Positions 17,290-25,953 are shown, counted from the first letter of the stretch. The stretch is 63,410 nucleotides of DNA from Herbinix sp. (GCA_029256105.1 JAQSYO010000035.1:1-63410); one strand, 5' to 3'. Notes: generated from the letters alone by a model not told the origin. Numbers and translations are program-made.

Positions 17290-17328
17290 TGTTATAATTG
17301 GAAAAATCAATCAATTTAGTGTTTAAAT

Positions 17329-17368
17329 AAACTCTCATTTTGTATTGTTACAAAATGTGAGTTTTTTT
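17329..17368 (+). terminator. Rho-independent terminator after dnaB
   Basis: AACTCTCATTTTGTA pairs with TACAAAATGTGAGTT (one mismatch) across a 3-4 nt loop; the T-run continues to 17368. Confidence 0.88.
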
Positions 17369-17415
17369 AGATAGGAACAATATAGGCATAATTTAAAAAG
17401 ACAGAGGTGAATTTA

Positions 17416-18672
17416 TTGGAAACAAATTGTAAAAAGCTAACTTATTTAGGGCTGCCAAGAAGTGTATATGTCATTTTTTTTGCAAGAGTAGTTAATTCGA
17501 TTGGAAACTTCGTATTTCCATTTATGACGCTATTACTAACTTCAAAAGGCGGTATGGGAGAGCAACAGGTGGGATTATTTCTACTAATTGCGTCTGTGCT
17601 TCAGGTACCTGGATCCTTGCTGGGGGGCAAGTTAACGGACATAATGGGAAGAAAGAAAATCATGATTTTGTTTATGGGATTGGCAGCATTATGCTTTATA
17701 CCATGTGCATTTTTAATTGATAGTAAAGATGCGTTTCAATACCTACCTTGGTTTTTAATACTAGCAGCCTTCTTTGGTAGTGTTGCTGGACCGGCTAGTG
17801 GTGCTATGATGAACGATCTAACATTACCTGAGAATAGACAAGCGGCATTCTCTCTTTTATATATGGGAATGAATGTTGGTACAGCGATTGGATCTATAGT
17901 AGCCGGATTCCTATTTAACAATTATATGAAGTTATTGTTTATTGGTGATGCGGTTACAACATTGATATCCATCATGCTTTTATTATTCTTAGTGAAAGAG
18001 ACTAAGCCGACAAACGAAGAAATCGACAAGATTATGGAAGAACGTGTTGATGAAAAAGCGGAGACGGGAGGATTGCTAGCAGCATTACTTCGGAGACCTT
18101 CTCTATTAATTTTCGCCAGCTTCGACATTATATATTCCTTTGTATATGAACAAACTCGATTTAGTCTACCCTTGCAGACGAAGGCGGTATTTGGAGAGGT
18201 GATGGGTGCTACCTATTTTGGTACCTTCAACATGGTCAACTGTATCGAGGTAATTTTCTTTACAACAGTTATCACGATTCTAACCAGAAAATTAAGAGCA
18301 ATTTATAATGTATCCATTGCAGGTATCTTCTTCGCGGTAGGATTTGGCATGCTCTTCTTTGTAAAGAGCTTTTGGATGTTCGTTCTGTCAACCATCATAT
18401 GGACAATTGGAGAAATAATTAATGCAACGAACATCGGTGTATACATAGCAAATCACACACCAATTTCGCATCGTGGGCGGTTTAATTCTATCATCCATAT
18501 AATAACGGGAACCGGCAGTGCCATATCTCCATATGTTATGGGAGGTTTTATTGCTGCAAAGGGAGTTAATAATGTATGGCCGGTTATTTTCTTTTTATCA
18601 TTAACTGCTGCATTTAGTATGTTCATCTTGGGAACCTTTGAAAAAAGGAGATTAAGTAGAACCATGTCATAG
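17416..18672 (+). CDS. MFS transporter
   Basis: This major facilitator superfamily transporter is 418 residues from TTG 17416, with about 12 predicted transmembrane segments. MFS motif A is seen as LGGKLTDIMGRKK between TM2 and TM3, and a central cytoplasmic loop follows TM6 (KETKPTNEEIDKIMEERVDEK). The substrate is unknown; drug or small-metabolite efflux is likely for this subfamily. TTG 17416 is chosen because AGAGGTG stands 6-7 bases upstream. The GTG at 17407 is part of that ribosome site. It has its own terminators on both sides, and no linked regulator is obvious, although a MerR gene follows. Confidence 0.85.
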   Translation: METNCKKLTYLGLPRSVYVIFFARVVNSIGNFVFPFMTLLLTSKGGMGEQQVGLFLLIASVLQVPGSLLGGKLTDIMGRKKIMILFMGLAALCFIPCAFLIDSKDAFQYLPWFLILAAFFGSVAGPASGAMMNDLTLPENRQAAFSLLYMGMNVGTAIGSIVAGFLFNNYMKLLFIGDAVTTLISIMLLLFLVKETKPTNEEIDKIMEERVDEKAETGGLLAALLRRPSLLIFASFDIIYSFVYEQTRFSLPLQTKAVFGEVMGATYFGTFNMVNCIEVIFFTTVITILTRKLRAIYNVSIAGIFFAVGFGMLFFVKSFWMFVLSTIIWTIGEIINATNIGVYIANHTPISHRGRFNSIIHIITGTGSAISPYVMGGFIAAKGVNNVWPVIFFLSLTAAFSMFILGTFEKRRLSRTMS

Positions 18673-18695
18673 ACATAATCTTTTATATTGTGTAG

Positions 18696-18729
18696 AAAAG
18701 GGGAAACTTCTTTGAGGTTTCCCCTTTTT
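18696..18729 (+). terminator. Rho-independent terminator after the MFS gene
   Basis: AAAAGGGGAAAC pairs perfectly with GTTTCCCCTTTT; Ts continue to 18729. The A-rich left arm lets it act on both strands. Confidence 0.88.
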
Positions 18730-18766
18730 ATGTCGACAAGTTATATGGGAATATGTGGAAACCATA

Positions 18767-18794
18767 TTGCATTTGAAGATTGCTATGTTATAAT
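18767..18794 (+). promoter_or_regulatory. Promoter of the MerR-family gene
   Basis: TTGCAT (18767-18772), a 16-bp spacer and TATAAT (18789-18794) put the transcription start near 18801. This excludes the GTG at 18802 as a realistic translation start. Confidence 0.6.
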
Positions 18795-18837
18795 GTAAAA
18801 AGTGGAAAATAATTACATAAAAAGGGAGGGCAAACGA

Positions 18838-19512
18838 GTGGAAGAAGTTAGGTATATGATATCGGAGGCCTCGAAACGTATTGACGTAGAAGCCCATGTG
18901 CTTAGATACTGGCAGAAGGAGCTTAAGCTACCGATTTCCCGTAATGAGATGGATCAACGATATTATAAGGAATCGGATATTGAGCTGATGAAAAAAGTGA
19001 AACATCTGAAGGAACAGGGCTTTCAATTGAAGGCGATAAAGATGCTTCTGACTAATTTGAACAAGCCGGATTCACTTGATTCTAACACTGAATTACGACA
19101 AAAAGAAGAACTGGACGGGAAGGTGATTGAAATGCTTCGTGAGGGAGAACAACAGGAGAATGAAGGTGGGACAAGCCTTATTACAGAAGAAGATGGACAA
19201 CACACAGTTAAGGCTGATTCAGATGTAAAAATGGGACAATTTAAAGCCATTATGAGTCAGATTATATTGTCTGCATTGAAAGAAAATAACGGTGTGCTTA
19301 CAGAGGAAATCGGTATGAACGTAACAGACGGAGTAATCAAAGAAATGAACTATTTAATGAGACTTCAAGAGGAAAAAGAGGAAGAACGTTTTAAAAGATT
19401 TGATGCTACGCTAAGGGATCATCAAAAAAGTAGAATGATGACGGCAGCTACCTTGGATAATAAAAGTAAAAAGAAATCTAAGTTTTTTTCAAAAAATAAA
19501 GTTTACATATAA
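18838..19512 (+). CDS. MerR-family DNA-binding protein
   Basis: This 224-residue protein begins with a MerR-type winged helix-turn-helix (about residues 5-75: YMISEASKRIDVEAHVLRYW, RYYKESDIELMKKVKHLKEQG). A Glu-rich linker and a charged helical C-terminal part with a Lys-rich end (NKSKKKSKFFSKNK) follow. No metal-binding Cys residues or recognisable effector domain are seen. It may act like the Firmicutes MerR proteins that work as chromosome or developmental regulators (RacA-like architecture: HTH, coiled coil, basic tail), but this is only a resemblance. GTG 18838 follows AAGGGAGGG by 7 bases. The gene is convergent with a ferredoxin gene. Confidence 0.8.
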   Translation: MEEVRYMISEASKRIDVEAHVLRYWQKELKLPISRNEMDQRYYKESDIELMKKVKHLKEQGFQLKAIKMLLTNLNKPDSLDSNTELRQKEELDGKVIEMLREGEQQENEGGTSLITEEDGQHTVKADSDVKMGQFKAIMSQIILSALKENNGVLTEEIGMNVTDGVIKEMNYLMRLQEEKEEERFKRFDATLRDHQKSRMMTAATLDNKSKKKSKFFSKNKVYI

Positions 19513-19551
19513 AATGGACAAGCTTTTTAGCTGTTTGGATTTGCAAATATA

Positions 19552-19608
19552 AAAAATAGAGTGAAACAAATACAGTATTGAATACCGTTTTTGTTTCACT
19601 CTATTTTT
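19552..19608. terminator. Bidirectional terminator between merR-like and ferredoxin genes
   Basis: Two perfect 19-base arms (19552-19570 and 19590-19608) flank a 19-base loop. The core is AGAGTGAAACAAA, with A-runs on the left and T-runs on the right, so both convergent transcripts can end here. Confidence 0.85.
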
Positions 19609-19621
19609 ATGTAGATCATAA

Positions 19622-19789
19622 TTAAGCTGAAATTGCGCCTGTAGGACATGTATCTGCACATGCGCCACAATCTATGCATGTATCTGGATCAATTTCATAT
19701 TGGCTAGCACCTTCGGAAATTGATCCGGTGGGACATTCTCCGGCACAAGCGCCGCAGCTAATACATTCTTCGCTAATTGTATATGCCAT
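19622..19789 (-). CDS. 2[4Fe-4S] ferredoxin
   Basis: This 55-residue clostridial-type ferredoxin has two 4Fe-4S sites: CISCGACAGECPTG and CIDCGACADTCPTG (both CxxCxxCxxxCP). It is a soluble low-potential electron carrier for hydrogenase, pyruvate:ferredoxin oxidoreductase and similar enzymes. The start ATG (CAT at 19787-19789) follows AAAAGGAGG on the minus strand. An upstream in-frame ATG at 19867 would add 26 residues before the normal start and lacks a ribosome site. The product MAYTISEECI is the standard N-terminus. Confidence 0.96.
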   Translation of the reverse strand: MAYTISEECISCGACAGECPTGSISEGASQYEIDPDTCIDCGACADTCPTGAISA

Positions 19790-19939
19790 TGTAAACAACC
19801 TCCTTTTCAAAAATAATCGATTACATTTTAATATATAGATATTTATAATGCAAGAGTATTTTATCATTATTGCAATGAAGTTGCAATGCTTTCATGGCTA
19901 GAAAATAATGTTTCGTACAAAATGATTCTATTTCTAGGC

Positions 19940-19968
19940 TTGACGGGTACACAGCGATGGAATATAAT
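19940..19968 (+). promoter_or_regulatory. Promoter of the DUF1858 gene (long leader)
   Basis: TTGACG (19940-19945), a 17-bp spacer and TATAAT (19963-19968) predict a start near 19975. This gives an approximately 270-nt leader that contains the 48-bp repeat array. Confidence 0.6.
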
Positions 19969-20038
19969 AGTGCCTAAGCTACTTCAAGGATAGATAAATT
20001 ATCTGGAATTGGAAAAGCTATATAAACATAGTTTTATA

Positions 20039-20247
20039 GAAGGATGATCATCTCCTTCAAAGGATAACTGAAATTATTTTTATATACGGGAGTATAATTC
20101 CTCAAAATTACAATAATTTATATTTTTATTTTATAAGAGAGGATAATTTCTCCATACAACAGTATTATATGTTTTATTTTCATAGGGGAGGTTATATCCT
20201 CCTAATTACACTATTAATATTTTTATCTTTATAAGGAGGAATATAAT
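20039..20247 (+). repeat. 48-49-bp tandem leader array of Shine-Dalgarno/anti-Shine-Dalgarno palindromes
   Basis: Four units each begin with a small palindrome joining a purine-rich and a pyrimidine-rich arm: GAAGGA/TCCTTC (20039-20058), GGGAGTATAATTCCTC (20088-20103), GAGAGGATAATTTCTCC (20137-20153) and GGGGAGGTTATATCCTCC (20185-20202). Similar AT-rich spacers ending in TATA or CATA follow each. A fifth unit starts at AAGGAGGAATATAAT (20233-20247) and is the actual ribosome site of the DUF1858 gene. Its pyrimidine arm is missing because the coding sequence begins there. Confidence 0.8.
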
Positions 20248-20448
20248 ATGGCTACTATAACAAAGGACATGACAATTGCACAGGCAATTTCAGTTGATCA
20301 AAGTATTATTCCTGTGTTGTTAGATATCGGTATGCACTGCCTTGGATGTCCATCTGCACAAGCAGAAACATTAGAAGAAGCAGCTATGGTTCATGGGTTA
20401 GATCCTGAAGATCTGATGGAGAGAATTCAAGCAGAATTAGGCGAATAA
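20248..20448 (+). CDS. DUF1858 domain protein (hybrid-cluster-protein-associated redox disulfide type)
   Basis: This 66-residue protein fits the DUF1858 family: the N-terminal [31 protein letters not shown] leads to the CxxC pair HCLGCPSA, and a short helical end follows. Members are linked with hybrid cluster proteins or other redox enzymes; the CxxC is thought to act as a redox disulfide or metal site. Here it lies beside a ferredoxin gene on the opposite strand. Its leader contains a tandem array whose last unit gives the AAGGAGG ribosome site. It is a single-gene unit, closed by a terminator. Confidence 0.88.
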   Translation: MATITKDMTIAQAISVDQSIIPVLLDIGMHCLGCPSAQAETLEEAAMVHGLDPEDLMERIQAELGE

Positions 20449-20453
20449 GACAC

Positions 20454-20487
20454 AAAAAAGATGAGGTTTTAAACCTCATCTTTTTTT
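20454..20487. terminator. Bidirectional terminator between DUF1858 gene and mecA
   Basis: AAAAAAGATGAGGTTT pairs with AAACCTCATCTTTTTT; both strands have a T-run after the stem, which suits the convergent genes. Confidence 0.88.
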
Positions 20488-20538
20488 ATACTTAAATTAG
20501 ATTATTAATTTAATTTTTTGCTCCTAGCTAGAGCATAA

Positions 20539-21315
20539 CTACATTACGGAAAGAATTTGTAATGCGTGATCCTTTACAATAACTTCGAAGTGTTCATCAT
20601 AATAAGAGGAGCTTGCATAAGTAGATCGTTCTACTTTGCCGTATTCTGAAATGATATTACAAATCTTATTGAATTCCTCCGGAGTATGGTCAGATATACT
20701 AATGACCAAGTAGTAGGTTGAATTCAATGGATTCTTATAAAGCGTGTTGGAACCATTGTATGTGCCTAACATAATATAAGCCAATTCAATCACTTCTTGT
20801 AAGGAGCGGAAGGTATAAATCTTTATTAACTTTGTAGCAATATGAACTCCGGGCTTTGCAGATACTTCGACTTCTGGGGTATCTACATCATCATCTAAAG
20901 TATCTTCCTTAGAATTCTCTTCGACATCATCACCCAAATCATCATCAATTTGGTCAAAGCAATTTATGATTTCATCCGCATATGAGTCCTCGTCGGACTC
21001 TGCCTTTTCGTTATTTTCATGAACATTGAAGGAAGAGAACTTGGAAAAACGAGTATCCAATTCGTCGGGGTCGTCTACCTTTGTAATTACTAAGATGAGG
21101 CATTCCGTAGATACTGGAATAGCTTCAATCATCAAAGGAATATCATCTACTTCAAAGCCGAATTCGTAGAAGGCTTGTTGAATCATGTCGCGAAACAAAG
21201 CTTTCGCTTTTTCTGTGCCATAAGCAAGTTCGCTAATTTTCAGCTCTCGGTCTATTAGATCACTTTTATTCAAGGTACATCTTATTTGATTGTCACTGAT
21301 TTTTTCTATTTTCAT
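20539..21315 (-). CDS. mecA: Adaptor protein MecA
   Basis: This 258-residue adaptor presents substrates to the ClpC AAA+ unfoldase and promotes ClpC assembly. The N-terminal substrate-binding domain starts MKIEKISDNQIRCTL. A long acidic linker (about residues 100-165, Asp/Glu-rich) leads to the C-terminal ClpC-binding domain (FRSLQEVIELAYIM, YYLVISISDHTPEEFN). The start at 21315 is preferred because AAAGGGGTG stands upstream and the family begins MKIE. The ATG at 21375 would add 20 atypical residues. It is convergent with the DUF1858 gene and divergent from the kinase gene. YwlE, a protein-arginine phosphatase of the same proteolysis network, is encoded 7 kb away. Confidence 0.92.
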   Translation of the reverse strand: MKIEKISDNQIRCTLNKSDLIDRELKISELAYGTEKAKALFRDMIQQAFYEFGFEVDDIPLMIEAIPVSTECLILVITKVDDPDELDTRFSKFSSFNVHENNEKAESDEDSYADEIINCFDQIDDDLGDDVEENSKEDTLDDDVDTPEVEVSAKPGVHIATKLIKIYTFRSLQEVIELAYIMLGTYNGSNTLYKNPLNSTYYLVISISDHTPEEFNKICNIISEYGKVERSTYASSSYYDEHFEVIVKDHALQILSVM

Positions 21316-21544
21316 AGCGTACACCCCTTTCTGTACTAAACAGGAACTGATTTTGCGTAACATACGAAAATCCATCCATTGGTGTAAAAAAAGTATAATT
21401 TAAAAAGCAAGTAAAGTCAATACACATAGATATGAAATTTATTTAAATAAGCGCCCTAATTCTACAAGATCAAGCAGGATTTGGCATTTTAAAAATCAAC
21501 AAAAAAATACAAAAATATTGTGAAAAAAGACACCAAAAAAACAG

Positions 21545-21573
21545 TTGATTCGTTTCCAGTATTTGTATATAAT
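21545..21573 (+). promoter_or_regulatory. Promoter of the kinase / MinD-like operon
   Basis: TTGATT (21545-21550), a 17-bp spacer and TATAAT (21568-21573). The rest of the 21316-21622 gap is AT-rich and shows no gene. Confidence 0.65.
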
Positions 21574-21622
21574 AAAGATGACTTGATTCTATTTCATAAT
21601 TATGCTGATAGGAAAGGAGAGA

Positions 21623-23041
21623 ATGGATCAGGAAATCTGGTTTCAAAAGTATCGGATCTTAAGTTTACTTGGCAGAGGAGGCACTGCTAAGGTATATCTA
21701 GCGGAACATATCAAATTAAATTCTTATCGAGCTATCAAATGTATTTCTAAAAACCATCCCTTATATGAGTTACAACGTAATGAAGCTTTAATACTAAAAA
21801 ATCTGAAACATTCTTGCATTCCTATAATTTATGATATTGAGGAAGATGAAGAAGGTTCCTATATTGTCGAACAATATCTTGAAGGAGTGACTCTGAAAGA
21901 TTATGTTTCAGCAAAGGGGACAATTCGCGAAGATATCATATTGAATTTCGCAATTCAACTCTGTGATTTAATTCATTATTTACATTCAACCAATAGACCA
22001 ATTTTATATGTTGATTTAAAACCGGATAATATTATCCTATCGGGAATGATCTTGAAGCTAATAGACTTTGGTAGTGCCATTTATCAGGATGAACTATCTA
22101 AGCAGCAAGACTACTTCGGTACAAAAGGATATGCTGCGCCGGAACTTTATCACCATAAGCAAATTGACGAACGCTGTGATGTCTATGGTATCGGCATGCT
22201 CTTATATTATATGTCTACCGGACTCACAATTGGCAAAGATAATGCAGGGATTGATAATATTGATCAAATCGGTAACTGCTCAAAGCAATTAAAAAGTGTA
22301 ATCAACCATTGCCTTAAATTTAATCCAACTCAAAGATATGCTTCTGTAGCGCAACTTAACAAACAGTTATCGGCGATCAAAGAAAAGAACCGGTTACCCT
22401 TTGAATCAAGTCAATCGTTAACGATTGCAATAGCAGGAGCTCAACCAAGAATTGGAGTAACACATTTAGCCTTTCGTTTGTGCAATTATTTTATTCAACA
22501 AAAACGGAGATGTTTATATCTGGAAGTGAATAGTAGTGGGTGTGTTTGGTCTATGAAAAATTGTTATGAAAATGTTAAAGTAGCAGAGGGTATATGTAAA
22601 ATCGAAGGAATACCGATGCTTCAAAACAGTCAAAAGGGACAGGTAGACACTTCGGATTTTCAAATCGTAATAAAGGATTTTGGTAAGCTTACAAAGGAGA
22701 ATTTAGCAGAGTTTTTAAGCGCCGAATTAAAATTTTTAGTATTGGGTGCAAAGGATTGGGAATTGAAGTTTACCGAACAGGTACTTAATATGGTAGCAGA
22801 ATATAAAGATATTGCTTACCTATTTAATTTCATGAACGGCAGACAATTTCAACAGGCAATGAATAGTATGGAACGAAAAAATAGTTATCGGATACCTTAT
22901 GAACCAGATCCTTTTGCACGAATTACGGAAAAGAACGGGTTCGAGCTATTTTACGAACTGACACGTCCATGGAAAAAGGTTGGACTAAGAATGAAGGTGT
23001 CGGCACTTCTACAAAGAAGAAGGGGGTGTCATGAAACATAA
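21623..23041 (+). CDS. Ser/Thr protein kinase fused to a degenerate MinD-like P-loop domain
   Basis: The protein has 472 residues. Residues about 5-250 form a Hanks-type kinase: glycine loop LGRGGTAKVYLAEH, Lys39 in RAIK, catalytic loop YVDLKPDN (Asp131; the usual His-Arg is Tyr-Val, a non-RD form), DFG at 148-150, GTKGYAAPE. The usual transmembrane segment and PASTA repeats are absent. Residues about 262-470 resemble a MinD/ParA-type domain, but the Walker A lysine is gone: AGAQPRIGVTH (Val279 in place of Lys). ATG 21623 lies 3 bases after AAAGGAG, and ATG 21602 lacks a ribosome site. It overlaps the next gene by 11 bases. Similar kinase-plus-MinD pairs occur near Flp/Tad-type clusters in related bacteria, but no pilus genes are seen here. 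The role is unknown. Confidence 0.85.
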   Translation: MDQEIWFQKYRILSLLGRGGTAKVYLAEHIKLNSYRAIKCISKNHPLYELQRNEALILKNLKHSCIPIIYDIEEDEEGSYIVEQYLEGVTLKDYVSAKGTIREDIILNFAIQLCDLIHYLHSTNRPILYVDLKPDNIILSGMILKLIDFGSAIYQDELSKQQDYFGTKGYAAPELYHHKQIDERCDVYGIGMLLYYMSTGLTIGKDNAGIDNIDQIGNCSKQLKSVINHCLKFNPTQRYASVAQLNKQLSAIKEKNRLPFESSQSLTIAIAGAQPRIGVTHLAFRLCNYFIQQKRRCLYLEVNSSGCVWSMKNCYENVKVAEGICKIEGIPMLQNSQKGQVDTSDFQIVIKDFGKLTKENLAEFLSAELKFLVLGAKDWELKFTEQVLNMVAEYKDIAYLFNFMNGRQFQQAMNSMERKNSYRIPYEPDPFARITEKNGFELFYELTRPWKKVGLRMKVSALLQRRRGCHET

Positions 23042-23657
23042 ACCGATACTTCTAAAAAAGTTAAGCGGTAAGAACCTTGGTAAAGGGCGAGAGGTAATCG
23101 GACTAATCGGAACCCACCATGGTGTCGGAGTAACACATACCGCCCTGATGCTTGCCTTCTATATGGGGGAAGAACTTGGTAAAAAGACAGCCTTAATAGA
23201 ATGCAATAGGCATCAAGACATGAGCCTGTGCAGGGATGTTTATGAATGGGGTCGCGAAGAGGGTAATTCCTTTACCTTTCACTTAATCACCTGTTATCCA
23301 GAGGTTGGGTCAAACCACATTGCCCAATTATTTGGAGAAGATTACGATTGCTTTATTCTTGACTTTGGAACGGATCTGAATACAAATAAAGAGGAATTTC
23401 TTCGTTGTGGAATAAAAATAGTAGTCGGAGGCCGGTCGGAATGGGACAGACCAAAGCTCCTACAATTTGTAAAAGCCTCAGAGACCATGCGTGGAAGTGA
23501 TGCTTGGCTGTATTTTATCCCCCAGGCAAATGATAAAATAATACTTAAAGTAAGAAGGGAAGTAGAGCGTAACGTCTTTTCTGTTCCTGTTAATCAGGAA
23601 CCTACTTTGCCTTCCCGTATCACAAATCGATTTTTTGGCGAGTTATTTCGGTACTAA
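23031..23657 (+). CDS. Degenerate MinD/ParA-like P-loop protein
   Basis: The protein has 208 residues. The N-terminal GLIGTHHGVGVTHTALML takes the place of a MinD Walker A loop, with His29 and Val34 where the two lysines should be. The strand-loop DCFILDFGTDL resembles Walker B/switch II. It shares the G-V-T-H core with the C-terminal domain of the preceding kinase, so the two look like paralogous, probably non-hydrolysing MinD relatives. The gene starts inside the end of the kinase gene (AGAAGAAGGGGG before the ATG), so they are translationally coupled. It could be a scaffold or regulator controlled by the kinase; this is inference. Confidence 0.75.
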   Translation: MKHKPILLKKLSGKNLGKGREVIGLIGTHHGVGVTHTALMLAFYMGEELGKKTALIECNRHQDMSLCRDVYEWGREEGNSFTFHLITCYPEVGSNHIAQLFGEDYDCFILDFGTDLNTNKEEFLRCGIKIVVGGRSEWDRPKLLQFVKASETMRGSDAWLYFIPQANDKIILKVRREVERNVFSVPVNQEPTLPSRITNRFFGELFRY

Positions 23658-24025
23658 TGGACGAATAATTCTTGGTAGCTAGTTATTCTTGACAAAAAAG
23701 GAGACACGGATATAGAGCTGGAATCTATAGGATGAGTATAACATATCACAAATGGTCTTCTTATCCGAGGTTTAATGAAACAGTTGCATCAATTTTATAT
23801 TCGCTGAATTCTTTGTTTGAAAGAATGGTATAATTACAGCTAGAAGATGGATTGACAATTAATAAAAGATATAATTGGAACTTTGAGAAAGTGGATCAGT
23901 TAACCGGCACTTAAAAGCCCTCTATACTTTTTGTCGGACTTTTTCAAAGAGAAAATGTACTGTTGATCAACTTACTTAGGCATAGTTAAGTTAGTCAAAA
24001 GGATTTACAGGGATGGACTGTTGTA

Positions 24026-24061
24026 GAGTTGGCTGAAGGTGGGTAAACTTTCGGCCAACTC
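24026..24061 (+). other. Hairpin in the 23658-24243 gap
   Basis: GAGTTGGC (24026-24033) pairs with GCCAACTC (24054-24061), with further pairing inside. Just after it, AGAAT/ATTCT and CAGT/ACTG can form a second stem (about 24073-24116). The gap holds no gene I can support. A -10-like TATAAT at 24185-24190 with a weak TGACGG at about -35 probably drives the GH18 gene. Confidence 0.4.
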
Positions 24062-24243
24062 TTAATTCATGACAGTAGAATGTTCGCGAGGCGGGAATTC
24101 TATCGTATACTGTTAAGCGTAAGAAACATCACGATTTAGATATAAAAAGTCGAATTTAGTAATGACGGTATGTCAAATAAATGCTATAATGAGAAAAGAC
24201 AAGTTAGCATTTTCATGAATATGTGGTGCAGGTGGAGGTTACG

Positions 24244-25953
24244 ATGGAAAGAAAAACAAAAATGGCAATATTCGGTGTGGCTACCGCAATTATAATTATC
24301 GTTATCGCATTAGGAGTAATGATTGTTGACAAAATGACGCCCAGCAAGGAAATCATGCAGTTGACAGACTATTATAAGGTGGGGGATTCTGAGGTTATGG
24401 TAATTCTCCAGGATGAAATTTATGATAAAAAGGGATTAGTACAAGGTGGCAAGGTCTACATTGACTATGATACAGTGGTTCAAGAATTTAACCACAGATT
24501 TTATTGGGATTATAATGAAAATATTCTGACCTACACTACACCGGAGGAGATTCTTCAGGCAGAAGCAGGCAGCAGTAAATATACGGTTACAAAAAGTATG
24601 ATTAAGACCAATGTTGCAGAAGATTACCCTATTGTTGAGGTTTTTGCAGATCAAGTGTATGTGTCACTCGATTTTGTAAAAAAATATTCGGACCTAACCT
24701 ATGAATATTATGAGAATCCAAACCGTGTCGTGATTAGTTATAAATGGGGTGATTATTTATATACCGAGACAGTAAAAAAATCTGAACTTCGCGTGGAGTC
24801 AAATATTAAAAGTCCGATCTTGATGCAGTTACCGGTTGGCACAAGTCTAATGTATGTGGATACGGAGGAAGCGCCTAAGAAGGGTTTTGTTAAGGTTATG
24901 ACAGCAGATGGAATCAAGGGATACGTGCGAGAGAAGCATGTCAAAGAATCCTTCTATCAAACAATGGAAAGCTCTTATCAGGAACCGGTTTATACAGCTC
25001 AAACAAGGCCTGGGAAAATCAATATGGTATTCCATCAAGTATTTAATGAAGATGCAGCGGATAATTTAGAAGGTTTAATAAAAGCAACCAAGGAAGTAAC
25101 GGTTGTATCACCAACGTGGTTCAGTGTGAATGATGTCTCTGGTACCTTTTCTTCTTTAGCGACTACGAAATATGTAGATAAGGCCAAAGATCTTGGTTTG
25201 GAGGTCTGGGCATTAGTCGATGATTTCAATACCGATATTAGTATGTATGATCTTCTTTCCTATACCTCACGAAGAGAAACGTTATCGAATGCACTTGTGG
25301 AAGCGGCTATTGAGTATAAGTTAAATGGAATTAATATTGATTTTGAGAAAATCAATTCCGATACAGGAGTTCATTATATTGAATTTTTAAGGGAGTTATC
25401 TGTAAAATGCAGAAATAATGGGATTGTGCTTTCGGTTGACAACTTTGTTCCTACCCCTTATACAGCTCATTATGATAGAGAAGAACAAGGTAAAATTGTT
25501 GATTATGTAGTAGTCATGGCCTATGATGAGTATTATGCAGGCTCAGAAGTTGCAGGACCTGTAGCATCTCTTGGATTTGTTACGGATGCTATAAATAATA
25601 CTCTGGCAGTAGTTCCAAAGGAGAAAACCATTATTGCAATTCCGTTCTACACAAGATTGTGGAAGGAGACGGCGGAAGGAGAAGTTACTTCAGAAAGCTA
25701 TTCTATGACTCCAGCCCAGAATTTGCTAACGGATAATAATGTGGAAGCGAAGTGGGATGATACGTATGGTTGTTTTTATGCAGAATTTCAGAAAGACGGA
25801 GCAACCTATCGTATGTGGCAGGAAGAAGATAAATCCATCGAGGAAAAGATGAAGGCTATCTATGAGGCGGATGTAGCAGGTGTTGCTGCTTGGAAGTTAG
25901 GACTAGAAAAGGAAAGCATCTGGGATGTCATTATCCCATATTTAAATAGATAA
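24244..25953 (+). CDS. Membrane-anchored GH18-family glycoside hydrolase with SH3-like domain
   Basis: The protein has 569 residues. An N-terminal transmembrane anchor covers about 8-30. A region resembling a copper-amine-oxidase N-type/stalk domain follows (about 38-165), then a bacterial SH3-like domain (about 175-235, VGTSLMYVDTEE...KGYVREKHV) and a GH18 barrel (about 250-569). The catalytic GH18 motif is LNGINIDFEKI (DxxDxDxE type, ending in the acid Glu). Relatives such as YaaH/SleL act on peptidoglycan or spore cortex N-acetylglucosamine links, so a wall or cortex role is likely. The start ATG is 5 bases after GGTGGAGG; an earlier in-frame GTG at 24223 lacks one. A cell-wall amidase gene follows. 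Confidence 0.85.
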   Translation: MERKTKMAIFGVATAIIIIVIALGVMIVDKMTPSKEIMQLTDYYKVGDSEVMVILQDEIYDKKGLVQGGKVYIDYDTVVQEFNHRFYWDYNENILTYTTPEEILQAEAGSSKYTVTKSMIKTNVAEDYPIVEVFADQVYVSLDFVKKYSDLTYEYYENPNRVVISYKWGDYLYTETVKKSELRVESNIKSPILMQLPVGTSLMYVDTEEAPKKGFVKVMTADGIKGYVREKHVKESFYQTMESSYQEPVYTAQTRPGKINMVFHQVFNEDAADNLEGLIKATKEVTVVSPTWFSVNDVSGTFSSLATTKYVDKAKDLGLEVWALVDDFNTDISMYDLLSYTSRRETLSNALVEAAIEYKLNGINIDFEKINSDTGVHYIEFLRELSVKCRNNGIVLSVDNFVPTPYTAHYDREEQGKIVDYVVVMAYDEYYAGSEVAGPVASLGFVTDAINNTLAVVPKEKTIIAIPFYTRLWKETAEGEVTSESYSMTPAQNLLTDNNVEAKWDDTYGCFYAEFQKDGATYRMWQEEDKSIEEKMKAIYEADVAGVAAWKLGLEKESIWDVIIPYLNR

